The translations under genes were made by a program, and so were the position numbers. The notes beneath the pieces are model-generated. The model worked only from the letters and a program-made list of their open reading frames with translations, was not told the origin of the DNA and did no database searches. This document shows positions 25,753-40,300 of a stretch of DNA of 64,000 nucleotides, piece by piece; position 1 is the stretch's first letter; every line of letters begins with the position of its first letter. The DNA is from Ancylostoma caninum (lineage: Eukaryota > Nematoda > Chromadorea > Rhabditida > Ancylostomatidae). Location of the stretch: contig JBAJFG010000611.1 in NCBI GenBank assembly GCA_037903475.1, positions 2,046,001-2,110,000 of the forward strand, written 5' to 3'.

Positions 25753-26979
25753 CAACCGTAATATGAGTTGAGGAACATTTGCTAAAATATTGCTTTCTTT
25801 TTTCCGAAGAGGATGGAGCACTGAAAGCAACAGCGAATAAAAAAATTAATGAGATAGTTCAGTTGAATTTGAAATAACTATGAAGAACTAGATTATTGTG
25901 TAACCCTTAGTCCCATGGTTATGTTTGTGGCGGAGTAGTAACCCTCACTGAATTTCAAGTAACGTCTATCATGATCACAAAACAACTAAGCTTCGAACCC
26001 TGGATGAGACCGGCATAGGGAAGGTATGCTGTGATTAGATTAAGAAAAGACTAGGAATCTCCCCTACATTATTTTCTTTATGTAATCTACATGGCTCTTA
26101 CTCATTCTTGAATCATTCTTGAACGATATCTGCACTTTCACCTTCATCACTCTAGCTGGAAATTGTGTTTTTTTTTCTAATGTTCGGCATGACACTTGTT
26201 AACTTGCCAAGCCATTCCACTCAAATTGCAGACGAAAAGGTCGTTTGTACATATTTTATAGCCTTTATGTTTTGTATTTATAGGCTTCGGTGAAGTGCGG
26301 TAAAAATATATGTATTGGAACAGTTGTTCGCGTTTGACGGGTTCATAAAATGGCTTCATGGCATTCCTCTAACTTCTTCAAACAAGGACTAGTCATAACC
26401 CAATGAACTACTACTGAAATTGCTGTTTTGTGGCTCACAGGTTCTCTGCCAAGAGCAGTTCAGTGCAGCTATCATTGAACAGGCACAGACGCCCTTCTTC
26501 TCTTCAGATCTGCCTTTTTTCTTCAATGAACATATGGGAGAACATTGTATCGCCTTTCGAACCTTAAAATATATGCGCGGGAGGCCCGGTTAGCTAGCAA
26601 TCAAATTTGATTTCCGCCAGCACTGACCCTTGTCCGGTGCTTGACGAGCGCAATATTCCGTTTTTGAATGAGCGATCTGGACTCGAGAAACGGAGCGAGC
26701 GGCCAGAGTTGAATGTGAATTCACCGCTCCGTCGGTAGCAGCACGTTCGCTTCCTATTGATGCTTCATTTGCCATCCGGCTGCTTCGGACGAGATTCAGC
26801 GAATAGAAAACACGGCAGTAGCGAGGACGTTTACTGCTGGCGAGCATCAGCTGAGCGCTCTTCTTCCACCTACTCACTCGCCAACTTCAACTAATCAGTT
26901 CACCTCAACTCGTCTACAGCCCATTGTTATCCACGTTCACCGTGAACTCTTCATGTCGTCCTAGAAATTCGATCAAATT
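25753..26979. other. upstream region of the channel gene
   Basis: No separate gene is supported. The 300 bases at about 26590-26890 are more GC-rich than the surroundings and contain a 95-codon minus frame (26590-26877). Their position just upstream of the channel start suggests promoter or 5' UTR sequence. CCTAG at 26960-26964 is a weak candidate trans-splice acceptor 15 bases before the ATG. Confidence 0.3.
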
Positions 26980-29900
26980 ATGCAATATTCTGCTGGTAGG
27001 CCTGTTCACGCAGTACGGTTTGGGAATCACTTGATGTACCCTAATGGTCATCTTGGAGAAAGGCAGCAGAGAGACGACGACTACAGTGAGCTGGAACGAG
27101 TTCAAGTGGAGAACAAGCTATTGAAGCGACGCTTATCACAACGATATAGTAGAACCAGGTTGGTTTGAATCCATCTTTGATTCTTCTCCTGCCAGTGTAG
27201 AGATGTTCATTTCGCACAAACCACTTTAGCATTTAATAGCTTAACGAAGCAAGCCAGCAATTTCCGTTCGTTCTTTGCATGCCAAAAGCATTCTCAAGAA
27301 GAATTTGCAAGTAGCTCTCTGTGGAGCCCATTTTCCCCTCCATAGCTACTTGCAGCATAGCACCGAAATGTTCTGTTTTTGCGTAAAGTTAAATGCTCTT
27401 CCAATCTGAGATCCCACTTCTGTACAGTACGATACTCGCCAAATCTATCTCCGTTGTTTTTCTCAGTGAAGTATTGACCTGGTAAAACTCGAATAAACTT
27501 GTCAATTCAAGTGAACACTTTGGATTCCTATATGAAAGAGCGAATATTAAAACAACAAAAATTTCACCATTCTCCTTTTCTCTCTCCCCGGGCTGCCAGG
27601 TTCTGCCCTTTCTAAACGTTCCAACGTTCCAACTTTCGACTTATTCGATATCGAATATCGGAATATCGAATATATCTAATACATTATTAGGTTAGCACAT
27701 GATTTCTCAACACTCAAATTTCCTCAAGTTTCTTTTACAGAGGATCTGCTGGATCTCGAATAGTTGTCGCAGAAGTCATAGGAGACGACACGTCTGATGA
27801 TGACGTCGACGACAGCTTGTTATTATTGAGGGTTTGTTTTTTATCCATTGGAAATTTATGCAAGTACCGCTGCTGACTTACTTCAGTGCGATTGCACGTG
27901 CATACGTGAGAGACTTGTACGTAATTCCGTGCACAAAAAGGAACATCAGCAGCGTAACGGTGCATTTTGGCCATATTTTCGAGCTTTGAATGTCTAATCA
28001 GCCTCATTTTCACATTCACACCTCTGTTAACTGTTCTAGTGCAATGCTTTAAGTAAATATCGTCTTTTCTTTCTTCACATGAGTAGTAAGAACGAACGAG
28101 AATAAGACCACCTGATTACTCTTAACAGGCGCTTTCTACGTCCTGAGTAATCCAGGAAAGGTCTGTCAATTCTCAAATAAACAACCACGCTTTTGAAAAA
28201 TGAGAAAGAAGGCAAAACTGGGATGAATGTTGCTATATGGATCCGCAAAACGGACTTGATCTAATCCTGCGTAGTTAAAGAGATGGGATTTGAAACAGGA
28301 AAAGTTGTGCTCGCTCCCTATTCAACTAGTAATTTCCGCCACCTCCGACTTTGCAACGTATTCTTGCCAAGCTCAACCTTTGCGTTTTTCTAATGATCCA
28401 TGATCACTATTTTTATGATTTATGATTGTTTGAAGCTGCAGTAATTTTAAAGCGCGTGCCTATCGTTCTGAGCCAGTGATAACCGTAGGTGTCACTAAGG
28501 CAATATGAGTGCCGTCCTTCGTCCAAACTTCCTCTAATTTCCGTTGTTCCAAAGCCCTTTGCAGTGGAAAACTTTAGAGCAAACGTCGAAGCACTTATCC
28601 TGGGTTTATGTGAATCCGAATTCTCGCAGAGGACGGAAAGAAGGGTTTTTATGCCTGCAAAAACCTCCTGAGTAGAATCGGGTTGTTTACGATACATTGC
28701 AACTATTCCTAGGCGTGCCTTGTTGGAGAACGTCACTGCTGAAGGTGAACAAATTCACACTTGGGAAGATTCCATTTGAAATATGTTATTGGCCAGGTTC
28801 ACCTATATACATCTTTGCGATTTTTGTTCATATTTCAGTCAGGTTCAGACTCTGACGGCATCTGTGAATGACTAATTTCTTTGCGTTTCCTTTTGAGGAT
28901 TCACTGTCAGGATTCCTTTGCTATGCCCTTCAACGGCATACATAATGGATCGGTAATCTGTTCCTCTTCAGCATGCCTGAAAATGAATGCCTCTCGCTGA
29001 ATTTTTCTAGAGCACCATCAGCAACCTAAGCTGTTCCACAGCAACGCCTCGTGACAACAAAGCCTTTGCCAGAAGTTTTTTTAACAGATGTTTTTTCTGA
29101 AAAACTTTCTTAAGGAACTCCGAACTTTGTCTTAGTGATAGTAGTATCGGCTCTACTCTTTAATATACATCTGCAACTTAATTTTCTACAACGATAGATC
29201 CACATCTCTGTGGGTGCAGTATTAATACCAAACGGAAACAAGCCGGAGGTGGATGATGGCCGTTCACTAGAATCTGGATGGGGTCTCTTCTCTCCGGATA
29301 AGCTCCTCAAATCATCGATCCTCTGCCTAGCAATTAACATATGCGAACGTTTTTCACCCTTTCCATTTACTGAGGCTGGCTGAAATATTTTTAGCTAATC
29401 TGGTGCGAGAAAATCCCTCTCATAAACCTTAGATTTGCCTAGAGCTAGGAGCGTAATAAATCCATGTCCACAACCATATTCCCCTTCTAAAATCGTGTCC
29501 CGGGTGATAAACACTACAAATTTTAATACTTGAGAACAAACAGACATCTTCCATCAACAGAATATTTACTCGAACTAATTCTGTTGACCGACAAAGACTA
29601 ATATATTGCTACTATCGCTTATCGCCAGTAAAAGTCCTAAAACATAGGGAAAGATCAAACTGAGTGGAAAAACTTGACATCTATTATTTTCTAGCCAAAC
29701 TAAGTCTTACGAAAATAAAGGAGACATCTGACAGGGGTTCTCCATCAAGTGATGGCTCGGACCCTACATTTCTAGACCCACTCCAACATTGTATTAGCTG
29801 CATGACCAGCATGTTCTTCGAATGCAAATGTCCTGGATTGCCAAAGAATTAATTTCTATCGAGAAACCGCCTCGGATGCTACTCACCCAGAGAACAATAG

Positions 29901-32900
29901 GATCATGATAAAAAGACCAACTTGCCGGTATCGTGTGATAAAGCCGTCAGTGGTTTCGAGATTCCTCCGAAAACCCACCATGAATATTTCAAATAGAAGA
30001 AAGATGCCTCGAAGCACATCCATTCAGCGTAGCCCCAGCTAGATTTTCATTTTGCCAGCCCATCTCATTTTAATTATTCCAGATTTACGAATCAAAGTTT
30101 TTTTTTGTCGTATGATTCCATACGTTTTTACTGTCTAGAGCACAATCTCCCAGTTGTCCATTTTTAAAATCGTCCACAAATTATGTGTTCCAATAACCGA
30201 GAAGTTTCGAGCAGGAGGCTAACAAAGCGTTTCTCAACAAAGCAACGAACAATGTCCTAGCTCTCCAAAATGCTGACGTGGTGAGAATTGCATATGGGAC
30301 TCCTGGCTCTGTGTCTGCACATGACATCTCCTAAGAACAAAACATTGTTCATGTTCCTCCTGAAAACTGACAAGTATAGTACTGGGCTTCAATACGTAGT
30401 TCATAAAGTGATGATGCCCTGGAAAGAATTAAATTGTGTTTGCTCTATATCAACATCTCCTTTTCAGGATAATAGTACACTTCATGGTTTGCGGGATCTA
30501 CTATTGTCCACGACATGTAAACTGAGGTCTATTTGGGTAGTTATACTGGTATTGGCTGTTTTGCTCACTAGTCACGGTGTCTGGCAGATAATGCTTGAGT
30601 TCAAACTTCGTCGCGTAGTGGTATCGTATTTCATCCAAGAAGCAAGTGAGTTCACAACTAGTCATCCATATTCCTAAAGGATTTCTGATCTTTAATAATA
30701 ATGTAGTTTTTCAGATACGCTGGCACTACCTGACATTGTTATTTGTCCATTCAATCGTTTCAATAGGTCCTTTCTGGAACAGTGGAATGTTTCAGCAGGA
30801 CTAGCGCAGTACCTCGAACTCTCTTATCCTTCGCCTGTGATTCACACATTTCAAACACGAATGTACGAAGAAACTGTGAATAACCTGGATGCTCATGAGT
30901 ACGAGTTGGAGATGTTACTCGATCGGATAGGAAACATGTCTTACACATCGTTCCTAAAAGCAGTAAGCTTTATCCTACAAACTGTCATGTTGTCTGGGCT
31001 GATTTCCTTATGGGACGAAAGGATTTCCACAAGCATTTGCTGCTCTTTGTGGAAGAAGAAACTAAATTTAGACCAATGTACCTAACGGTGAGATGGAAAT
31101 AACAGCAAATATTGTACAGTATATGCTATTTTGCTCTAGTTAGCAGAGAAATAACAAAGGAATTCTTCGAATTGTAATCTTTGTGCATTCATCGAGGCGC
31201 ATCATCGTTTGCGTACAAAATTACAAGAAGCCGGATTGGGTGTAAAGGAGGAGACATAGAGGGTCTTCGAACAGGCCACATGTGCTACCCCACATGAGCG
31301 AAGATACAAGTATTTTCGTGAGTTGAATCTAAAATGATTTTTGTTGATTTGCCTTACGAAAGTATTTTCCAAAGGCAGTGTATGTATACCATACGTGTAT
31401 GACACATATGGGAAGACGGCCCACCGTCTGCGTCTACAGTAACACTGCCGCTATAGTCCTCGAGGACTATAGCACCTTGCTTCGCCGTCGTCGGCGACTG
31501 TGAGGCCGATACGCATCGATTGTGGGCGGAGCGGCGGCGGGGGCCACCGTCGCCAGTGATTGGCGATCGCCAACATCGGCGGCCGCCAATGTTGGCGACT
31601 GCGGCGCCGGTGCGTATCGATTGTGAGGGGTCGCCAACATTGGCGGCCGCCGTCGCCGGCGACGGCGACGCAAGGTGCTATACTCCTCGAGGAGTATAGC
31701 GGCTACCTAAAGTGGATCTATCGCGTTCGAAGTCAATAAGAAAGCGAAAATCCAAGTAAATACGCAGAAAAAGTCTCCCCTTAGCTGCGCTCTGTTAACA
31801 ACGCGAAATTGCCCAGACCAAGAGGGCTTATTCTGTTTACTGGTAAAACCACATGGCTACTGCTGGAAACGGCACAAGAATATGATCAAGTCATCTGAAC
31901 ACTTTTCATTCTTTCAGCACCACAGTAGTTTCTGAAGGGGTCGTTTAGTCATTAATAGAATAAAACCTTTTCTCTTGGGAAGTTTTAAATAAGCTTACTT
32001 CTACAAGTTAGTCAGCAGCTGATGCATGCTTTTTCTAAGAGCACGTCGGGCTTAGTATGATAATATGAAGGGTTTTGTTACAAACCGTCGAAGGCAACCA
32101 CTTCCCACAGAATCGTTTTGGAGATTTTCATTTATAACTTTCGAGAGGAGCTAATCACAAGATGCGTACACGTGAATCCTTACAGGAGTTCAAAAAAACT
32201 TGTATTTGATTCATTGGTTCAGTGGAGAATTCGAGATGTCTTCGGGACATCTGCCGCAAGGAGGCGCCAGGGGGCAAGAAACAACATCACCAGCCACATC
32301 GCCCCGTAGCAGATGTCTCAGTGAGCATCACGATAGAGTTTCCTTCTGTGCCTTTGTGAAAGATCATTTGTATTGTTGTCATCCATGTCTTCTGATCTTC
32401 TGAGCTTTTTTTGCGGAAGCTCTGAAAACGATTCTGAAGAGGGAAACTCTTTTATAGTCTGCATATATTGTGGTGAGCTGGTGTCTTGTCCTTATTAGCT
32501 TCCGGCTTGTTAGTTTTTTATATGTAGTCGCCTGTCAAAGAAGGTTTGCAACTTCAACTCATGCTGGTTTATGCAGGCGTTTTCGAGATTATTGCAAATG
32601 CAGGCGTACGTTCGTTAAATCAGACTCACAGCATGTACATAATAAAAAACATCCTCGTCTAGTACACCAACATTGACCGATTTTATGTCAAATAATCAGA
32701 TTTTACGGATCTCGTAGCTGCCAGATTCAGTACGGAAAAATGTGGAAGCCCTGGGATTACTCCTGTATAGGTAGCAAGGGTTATTCAAGGAGGTAGTACT
32801 TGTCGATCGACTACTTTTTACTTCCCCTGTCATGCAATGCCTCCCAGATATTCGGAAACCATGTTCGAATGTTCTAAACATTTCTCATCTCTAGGATTAT

Positions 32901-35900
32901 CTTCATAGCACAACTGCCCCGAGAGCGGGCATAAAGAAATAAAAATCATAAGCTCTAAGTATGAGTATAATTCATTCATATTTGTTTTCTATCCCCGGAT
33001 GTGGCCACTGTTAAACTAGACATTAGCAATCCAGTCATCAGTATCCGATCGTATTTGCATGTCAGTTCCGCTCTTCGACTTCTCACAGCCATTCACTCAT
33101 TCGATAGTCCTGTGCTTTTGCATATCATATCAAATATCATATTTATTTAATTTGTTGTTGTTGTCAGAATGTCACCACATGCGACTTCCTTTTTGTTTTC
33201 TAAAAAAAACCAGTTGATTAAGTCAGGCTTCGTCAGTGAATCGTAACTCCAATCCGAAGTGCACTCGCCATGATAACCCCTAGAACTTTTTCGCATTCAA
33301 GTATGCGAGCTCGTGCTGCTTATGAATTATCCTCTTTGGAACTACCGTCTTGCTTTTTTGTAGCTCAGGCATAGTTCAGGGCTGCATGCATTAGAAGTTT
33401 TCTCTTTCAACTGCACGTATCCTTTCAATTTCTTCATTCTTGTGGACCAACAGGAGAATGGCTAATAGGACAGTTTTTCCTGAGCAGAAATAAATGACTA
33501 CTATGCTTCGGAGCTGCAAGACTGGTTAATGCTCGGTACTAATTTGTATTTGCAGGCTTCTCTTGGCTGTGAGGCTTTCTTCAAAGACGACTCAAGGTGT
33601 AAAAATCTGACGGAGATCATGACATCAGCAGGAAAATGTTTCCGTTTGATGGGTTTCGACCAGGTGAATGCCATATCTTAGAATAGACCGCTCATTCCCA
33701 AAAATTATGGTACGGATCCTGTACGAGCCGAACGCATTCCATTCTTTCACAGACTGGCGACGGTTTTGGATACGGGGAAAGGATCGTGATCAACTTACCC
33801 CAACATCTGTACAACCCGGGTGCTAATCAAATGTTGAACGATGGGATAGTTGTGAAACTTGCTGAACGGGGCAAAGGCATCGACAATGACCTCACTTTTA
33901 TACCTTCAGGTTGTGTTGGAACTCGTGTACAGCACAGACCTCAGGCATTTTGAATCCATTTGTTCAGGCGTTCATGCTATTATGCCTTTATCAGCAACTC
34001 AATACGAGTTCATGAATGATCCGCCAAGATATGAATGTGAGGAGGACAGCGACGGAACGTACAGCAGAGTGTGGTGTTTTGAGGTTAGCGACTGTACCTT
34101 CCGCTAATGATAGTTGTTTCATCTCCTACACTGTATACGAGTTCTTCTGCTATTCGTAGCTACGGTGTGCATTTCTCCCTAATAACAAAACTAACTCGAT
34201 TGAGAAGTAGCCTCAATTAGCTATGTTTTCGTCCTACCATAATTACCCCACTTCTCCAGCAATTTTTTTATTGTGTTGAGGTTCATCATCCTGCCCCATA
34301 ATACCCACCCTCTATTGTTATTGCTGTAGAAGAAAACTCATAGATTACTAAAGGAAAGACTACGAATGTTCTTCTACTTTAGGAGAGAGTTGCAATCTTG
34401 ATGAGGGTCGTAAGAAAATTAAAGTGATAGCGAACCTCTTGAGCCAGTAGGTTGATGAATTTACCTCTCACTCGAAGATCCATAACAAAAGTGAGTATGA
34501 ATCAAAATGGACTCTTGGAATCAAGCTGGAATCAGTATACACTTACTCTAACTTGCGAGGGCAGTAGCTGTGGAAAAGCTGGAGCCCATCCAATCTAACT
34601 CTCAAATATCTACAGTTTTACTCAGCTACTTCTATTTTTTCAAGTGAACAAAGGAGCTTCGTTGGTAAAAAAATAAACTCATGTGGCAACCACTGCCGAT
34701 AGGGCTTTTCATGTGAAGTATATCCTACCTTTCATCGCTCTGCTTCTATGAACTGCTCCTTTCCCCCTGATTTCCTCTTATCTCGTCACTTCAATGAGAT
34801 TCGTATATCGGCTTTTCCTGAAGCTGTCAGGAAATCGAGGAAGTTGCAATTAGCCTGCAACTGAGATCGATGTTTCTCTATGTAGTGTGAAATGAATTTT
34901 TTGCCGGTGTGCGATACCGGACATGAAGAATACATAACTTGACAATTTAGGTACTGTTTTAAATACAATAACTGCAGGCTTTACTAATAAAACTTTCGGC
35001 ATCACCTTATAGTTTTTTTTTACTTTTTCATGGTTACTTTCACGACTGCAGAATGTGAAAAACATTGACCTGTTGAAAATCTGGGATTAGATACGGAATC
35101 CTGAAGTGGTGAAGGAATAATGGTTTTTTAAGAAGCACAAGTTGTAAGGTAGAAGTAATGTTGACGGCTAAGCTTCCTTCCTGTATCCAGCTAAAACGTC
35201 AAAACCACCTATTCTACCCGAAATTTGCAAGCATTCCTAGAAAACTCAAAAACGTGAGTGGTACATCACTTCTTCGACTCCCTACTTTGATTTTTTACAT
35301 GCACGTTGTAAAATGACGTAATGATGGAGTAGTGCGTAGTCTCGATAGCCACTCCCTAATTCATGTGCCCTTCTTTGCAGTCCTGGTTTTTTTGGAACCC
35401 CTGAAATGAAAAGAAAATTGAATCCGCAGAAGTCGGTGAGAGTGCCGCTGCACTCGACATGTTTCATTAGACTGCATACAAATTCGTTGCAAAGCTCAAT
35501 CGTTAGGGGATTTCAAGTGCTATATACATAGAAGTTGTTAGTCAGCGGTTTTTTCTGTTTTGCTGTACTGTTTTGTGATCCCTTAGCCTGACTTCTCTAC
35601 CTTTCCTTCTCCATACCGTTAACTTTTTGGATGGAGAAGTTTGGAGCTTCCCCCGTTCCTTAGGGATGTATGTAGAAGTTCTTTGGGATCACGAACAGCC
35701 GCGAATTCGGTTTGGCTGCAGCGGATATCATGGACCTGGCGAATATTGAAACCTCCAGTAAAGTCAGTTGACGTGTTTTGGTTTTAAAATTCCTGACACC
35801 GTTAGACCTACGAAGTGTCAAATATAGTAGGGAGAGAAGAATAGAGTTTTCTTGCGACAGAAGCGTATGAATTGGAAGTACTGATTGTTTGAGTACATGG

Positions 35901-37336
35901 CTATGTTTGCTAACGTCTTCATCCCTAATAGGAAGACGACAAGACGCAAATTTGCCACTTTTGCATCTTCTGTAACGGGAATTAAGGAATACCAAGGCAC
36001 GTTTGCGTAATGGACAATGTCTAGGGTAAGCTCGTTAACCTCCTCTTTTTTATCCCCACTATTTGTAGATGCTAACGCACTTACCCTTGTTAATCTCTTT
36101 GAACTCACATGAAATCGGAATCTTCGTGTTATAGTCGCGAATGTGGTGACAGGACAGTGAAAAGCCCATTATAGGGAAATAAATAAATAGATATGAATCC
36201 GGTTCCGAAAAATTCTTTGTTTCTTGTCCCTTCCAGCAATACAAAATTCAGCTACATGCCCGCTGATTTTCAAGGAAGCTGATAGATCTAATACATTGCT
36301 AAGCATCTGAGTAGATAGCAAACAGCCTCTGTTCCCATCAACAGAAAATTTTGTCGCATTTCTTTCTGATTTCCTCTTATATTTATTTACGAGAATTTGC
36401 AATTTTACCGTTTTCAGTTCTGCCTCACTCAAAAAGCAGAAGACATGTGCAACTGTTCACTTGCTGCTGCCACAAAGCCTCGAAAGCCTGATATTTGCAC
36501 AACAAAGCAGTTTTTTCATTGCTTCATTGCTCACCTTTTTCCTGAAAACAGTTCGTCTATAGTCGAGGTAAGCTTTTATCCACTGAAGTGCTGTAAGAAG
36601 GCTAAGAACAGCATTCAGAATTGCAAGTCGAAGTGTAAACCGCCTTGTTCATACTGGCAGTATCAAAAATCAGTTAGTTATGCGACATTTCCAGGACAAG
36701 TAGTGAGTTTTTGAAATAGAACAAAGTACCGTGTTTTGCTTCGCGGATCAAATATGAAGTAGTATGCATAACTTACTACGAAAAATTTCAGGCAAAGTAT
36801 TTTGTGGCCAATCAATCGGAGTGGGAAGAGCTCAAATCAACTATTGTTTTGGAGGTTTGCAAGTTATTTGCTATATTATTCTTTCAAGAGGTGTGCGAGG
36901 AATTAAGACCACTGTAGTTGACTACTGCGTGGAAATTGGTTTTCCTGTTTTGGCGTGGTGCGCGCCTTTTATGCTTCAGCACATGAACTGAGTAGTAATT
37001 TTACAAGTTCTCGTCTGTTCACAACTAGGAATGAAGAAAAAATCCGTGGTCACTTTACTACATATATATATCAGTGGCGGACGCAGGGGGGGCGCGCCCC
37101 CCCCCGAGAATGGGTCGCCAAATTTTCGAAATTACTTTACAATACAAATAAAAATCTTGTGTTAGTTTATTTTTAATTGTTTATTTTTATTATTATTTTT
37201 AATATATTTTTTATTTATTGTTTATTATTATAATTAATATTATTATTAATTTTATTTTCCGTCTGGGTCCCCAAAACGGCGGAGACCCCACTTTTCTTCC
37301 CACGCCCCCCCTCCCGCCCACTTTCTGCGTCCGCCA

Positions 37337-37373
<37 letters not shown>

Positions 37374-40300
37374 CAAATTCGAATCCTGATTTGTTCTTCT
37401 GGAGCACTGGCAGTCGCTTTTTGTAGATGTTGTGGACTATAGCACGCAAATCAAACAATAAAACCCAACCTTCCATTATTCATGAAATTTGTTCACTTGG
37501 TTTTCCTAGGAAATTAGGAGCACAAGCGCAATTAATCCAGTTATTCGTCTCCATCGAAAAACAATTTGCTCGAATAGTTCATCCATCTCCTTTTTCGGAG
37601 AATGTCATTAAAAATATCAATCCATGACAAGTGGTGAAAAAGTTTACAAATCACTTCAAATTATCCATCTTTCTGACCATCGGTATGATCTGTGGATTTG
37701 CTGATTTGGGTTCAATCCCGAAGGATATATCCAGCAATTCAGATGACTAGTGGCTAGTATCCACGTCCCTTCGCAACACCATGCCCTTTGGGCATCAATC
37801 GTTTCTGGCAATCTATACCAAGGGCATAACACCTTGTCACAGTGACATGTATCTAGGCCAAGCACAGTCACACACTAGGGAGTGCTTTAGACCTCATTTC
37901 ATAAACAGATAGAAAGACGGATAAAGGGCAATTTAGCCGTGATGAAATTACGTCGTGAACACATTTGAGAAAAATGGATTCAAGTTGTCTTAACACAGAG
38001 AATAACAAAATATCTTTATACGCAGTGAAAGGCTAAAAGAAATAGTCGATCAGCCCACTACCGAGTTACTTTCTTCATCAGCTACACCTAACGCCTTCCT
38101 GTAGCAATATGCATGAGCGGTACTCGCGTTGGGAGGCACTCTTTTTCACTAAGTCCTTAATTTATATACGATCTCACTGTTAGGAAATTAAATGCCTCTG
38201 CCATAGCTGGATAGGAAGAAAAATTATGTCACGCAATCTAGTATTGTTATTCTGTGCCGTCATTAACAAGGCTTAGACTCTTCATCAAGAAAAAAGAAGA
38301 TTCACAGCGTAAATTTTTATGATTTCCGGATGAGTGACAAACAAAAAAAAGTTGGAGCATGTGAGTCACAATGCTGCGCGCTTGTTGTTGTAGATGTTGG
38401 GGATGCTCCATAAGTTAAATGGCAATGTCGGTTAATAGAGCTGCTCTTTATCTTACTTATCGCCAAGGCTGTGGAATTGGAAAATGAGCATAAGAAACTG
38501 GCCTAGAGACGGGCGGGATTAACATTTCTGGATAGGAACCAAATGCCGATGAACCACAAGGATAAATGTTTAGCCACCACTAACGAAAAGCATTATATTT
38601 TGAACACTGCCAGCTTAATTCTGGACTTGATATGATCGGGTTGGTTTCCACTTGCCATTATCGGTGACTAGCAGTCAAAGTCATGCGTAGGCATGGGGAG
38701 ACCGAAGGTTTGTGCTCGAGTTGTGGTGTTGTGGTACTTTCCCGATGATTGAAGAATAAAGATTTACATTTTTGCCTCGACCCACTAAGGCACTTAGTCT
38801 GGTAGAGTCTCTGCATTGCAAAGCCGTTCTAGGCCCTGCACATAGAAGGCGATACAGCGCTCGGGTGCTGTTCAGCATGAACATTTGAATGAAGAACTTC
38901 TACCACTACCCGCTTCTCATGAACGAAAAAAAAATTCTGATTCAGACCAGGCAGCTGATGGTATGCCACTTGGCTTTGAGGTTTCTGATCAAACGTCAAG
39001 GATTAAGGGATTAACGACTTATAGCGATGTTTCTCTCCCAAATACGTGTGAGAGGCCATCGAAATTGAAATTTTTTGCCGACACCATTGCCGAACCATTT
39101 GTACACGTAGCGGTTTCATCTACGTGGTTACATATTCTTGGAAAGGCGTACCTATCATGGGTCAATCTGATTTGGTCGGAAACTCTTCGTTGAGAATGTG
39201 TGACGTAGGAGAAAGAAACAAACACCTCGAATATTAATTCTTAGTATCCGTGGGAATGCATCCATGCGAACGCAAAACTATTTGCATGCGGGGCACGAAA
39301 GGCAGTCCTGCGAAACGATTTTTTTCTATTAACGAGTCATAGATGAATTGTGCAACTTCCTGAACTTGTTTTTTCTTGCAATTTCCTTTAACAGCTCGCT
39401 CTAATGGCGTCATAACTTCCTGTGATAATGCTAATTGACGCAAATCTAGCTTGCACGAAACACTCCCCAGCACAGAATCTTGCACACTTTTTCATCAAGG
39501 CAATTAAATTTGAAATTGAAAGAAAAATGCCCCTGAATTTCGCAGAAATTGACGCTAGTTGCCAGGGGTTTCCATTAGAAGCATTGAGCGGATACAACTT
39601 ACATATTGAGACGGCGGGTTCCTCAGTGGAACTCGGCGTATATATCTCTTTTTCAAGAAAGAAGAAAAACCTTTATTTTCGTCGTTCAGGGATCTAAACT
39701 ACGATCTGCTTTCAACCAATGCTATACTTGTAGCTGAAATTTCCTCATTGTAGGTGTACTTTACCGATTTGGACTACACAGTGATTAAACATGTCGTTGC
39801 GATGCCTTTACAGTCTGTGATAGCTCAAATTGGAGGTAGGTCGTTTCAGTTTTTATTAGGAATAAGACCTCCGTCAGGGATTAGAGTGCTTGTTAATTAT
39901 CATTATATGCATGTATGATATCTTCCAATCGTTTCTTGGCAAAGACTGTGAAAAAAAAAAAAACGAAAGCTCAGTGTTTTCAAAGATGGCATTCCTCATG
40001 AAATTCCTCAATGCCTTCATGGATGCTACATTGCTTCATTTTTTGGCCTACTCAGAAGCTCACTAGAATGCGTGAATGACAGAAATACAACTTCTAGTTT
40101 CCACAATAGTAAATTTAGCCGACACTTACTGGTAGAGTTATGAGCGAGCAGATGACGTCACTGAACTGCGTCCCTTATCAGTAATCACCGTTTATTGACA
40201 GCTTGTTCAGCAGATGGTGCTGCAAAGCTTGTTATCAGTAGTACTTATGAACCTGATTGCCTGAGTACAGAATGAGTTCTGGAGTCTGTGGGCATCATTG

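Noticed and set aside
26590..26877. A 95-codon minus frame upstream of the channel gene.
   Set aside because: It lies in a GC-rich promoter-like stretch, has no motif, and no companion exon was found.
28839..28872. A longer exon 3 of the channel gene reading SGSDSDGICE.
   Set aside because: It reaches an in-frame TGA and has no GT donor after the GAA; using the AG at 28841-28842 with the donor at 28864 keeps phase and motif.
36568..36587. A 20-base intron suggested by GTAAGC at 36568 and an AG near 36587.
   Set aside because: Too short for a nematode intron, and the frame reads through without interruption as a normal part of the extracellular loop.
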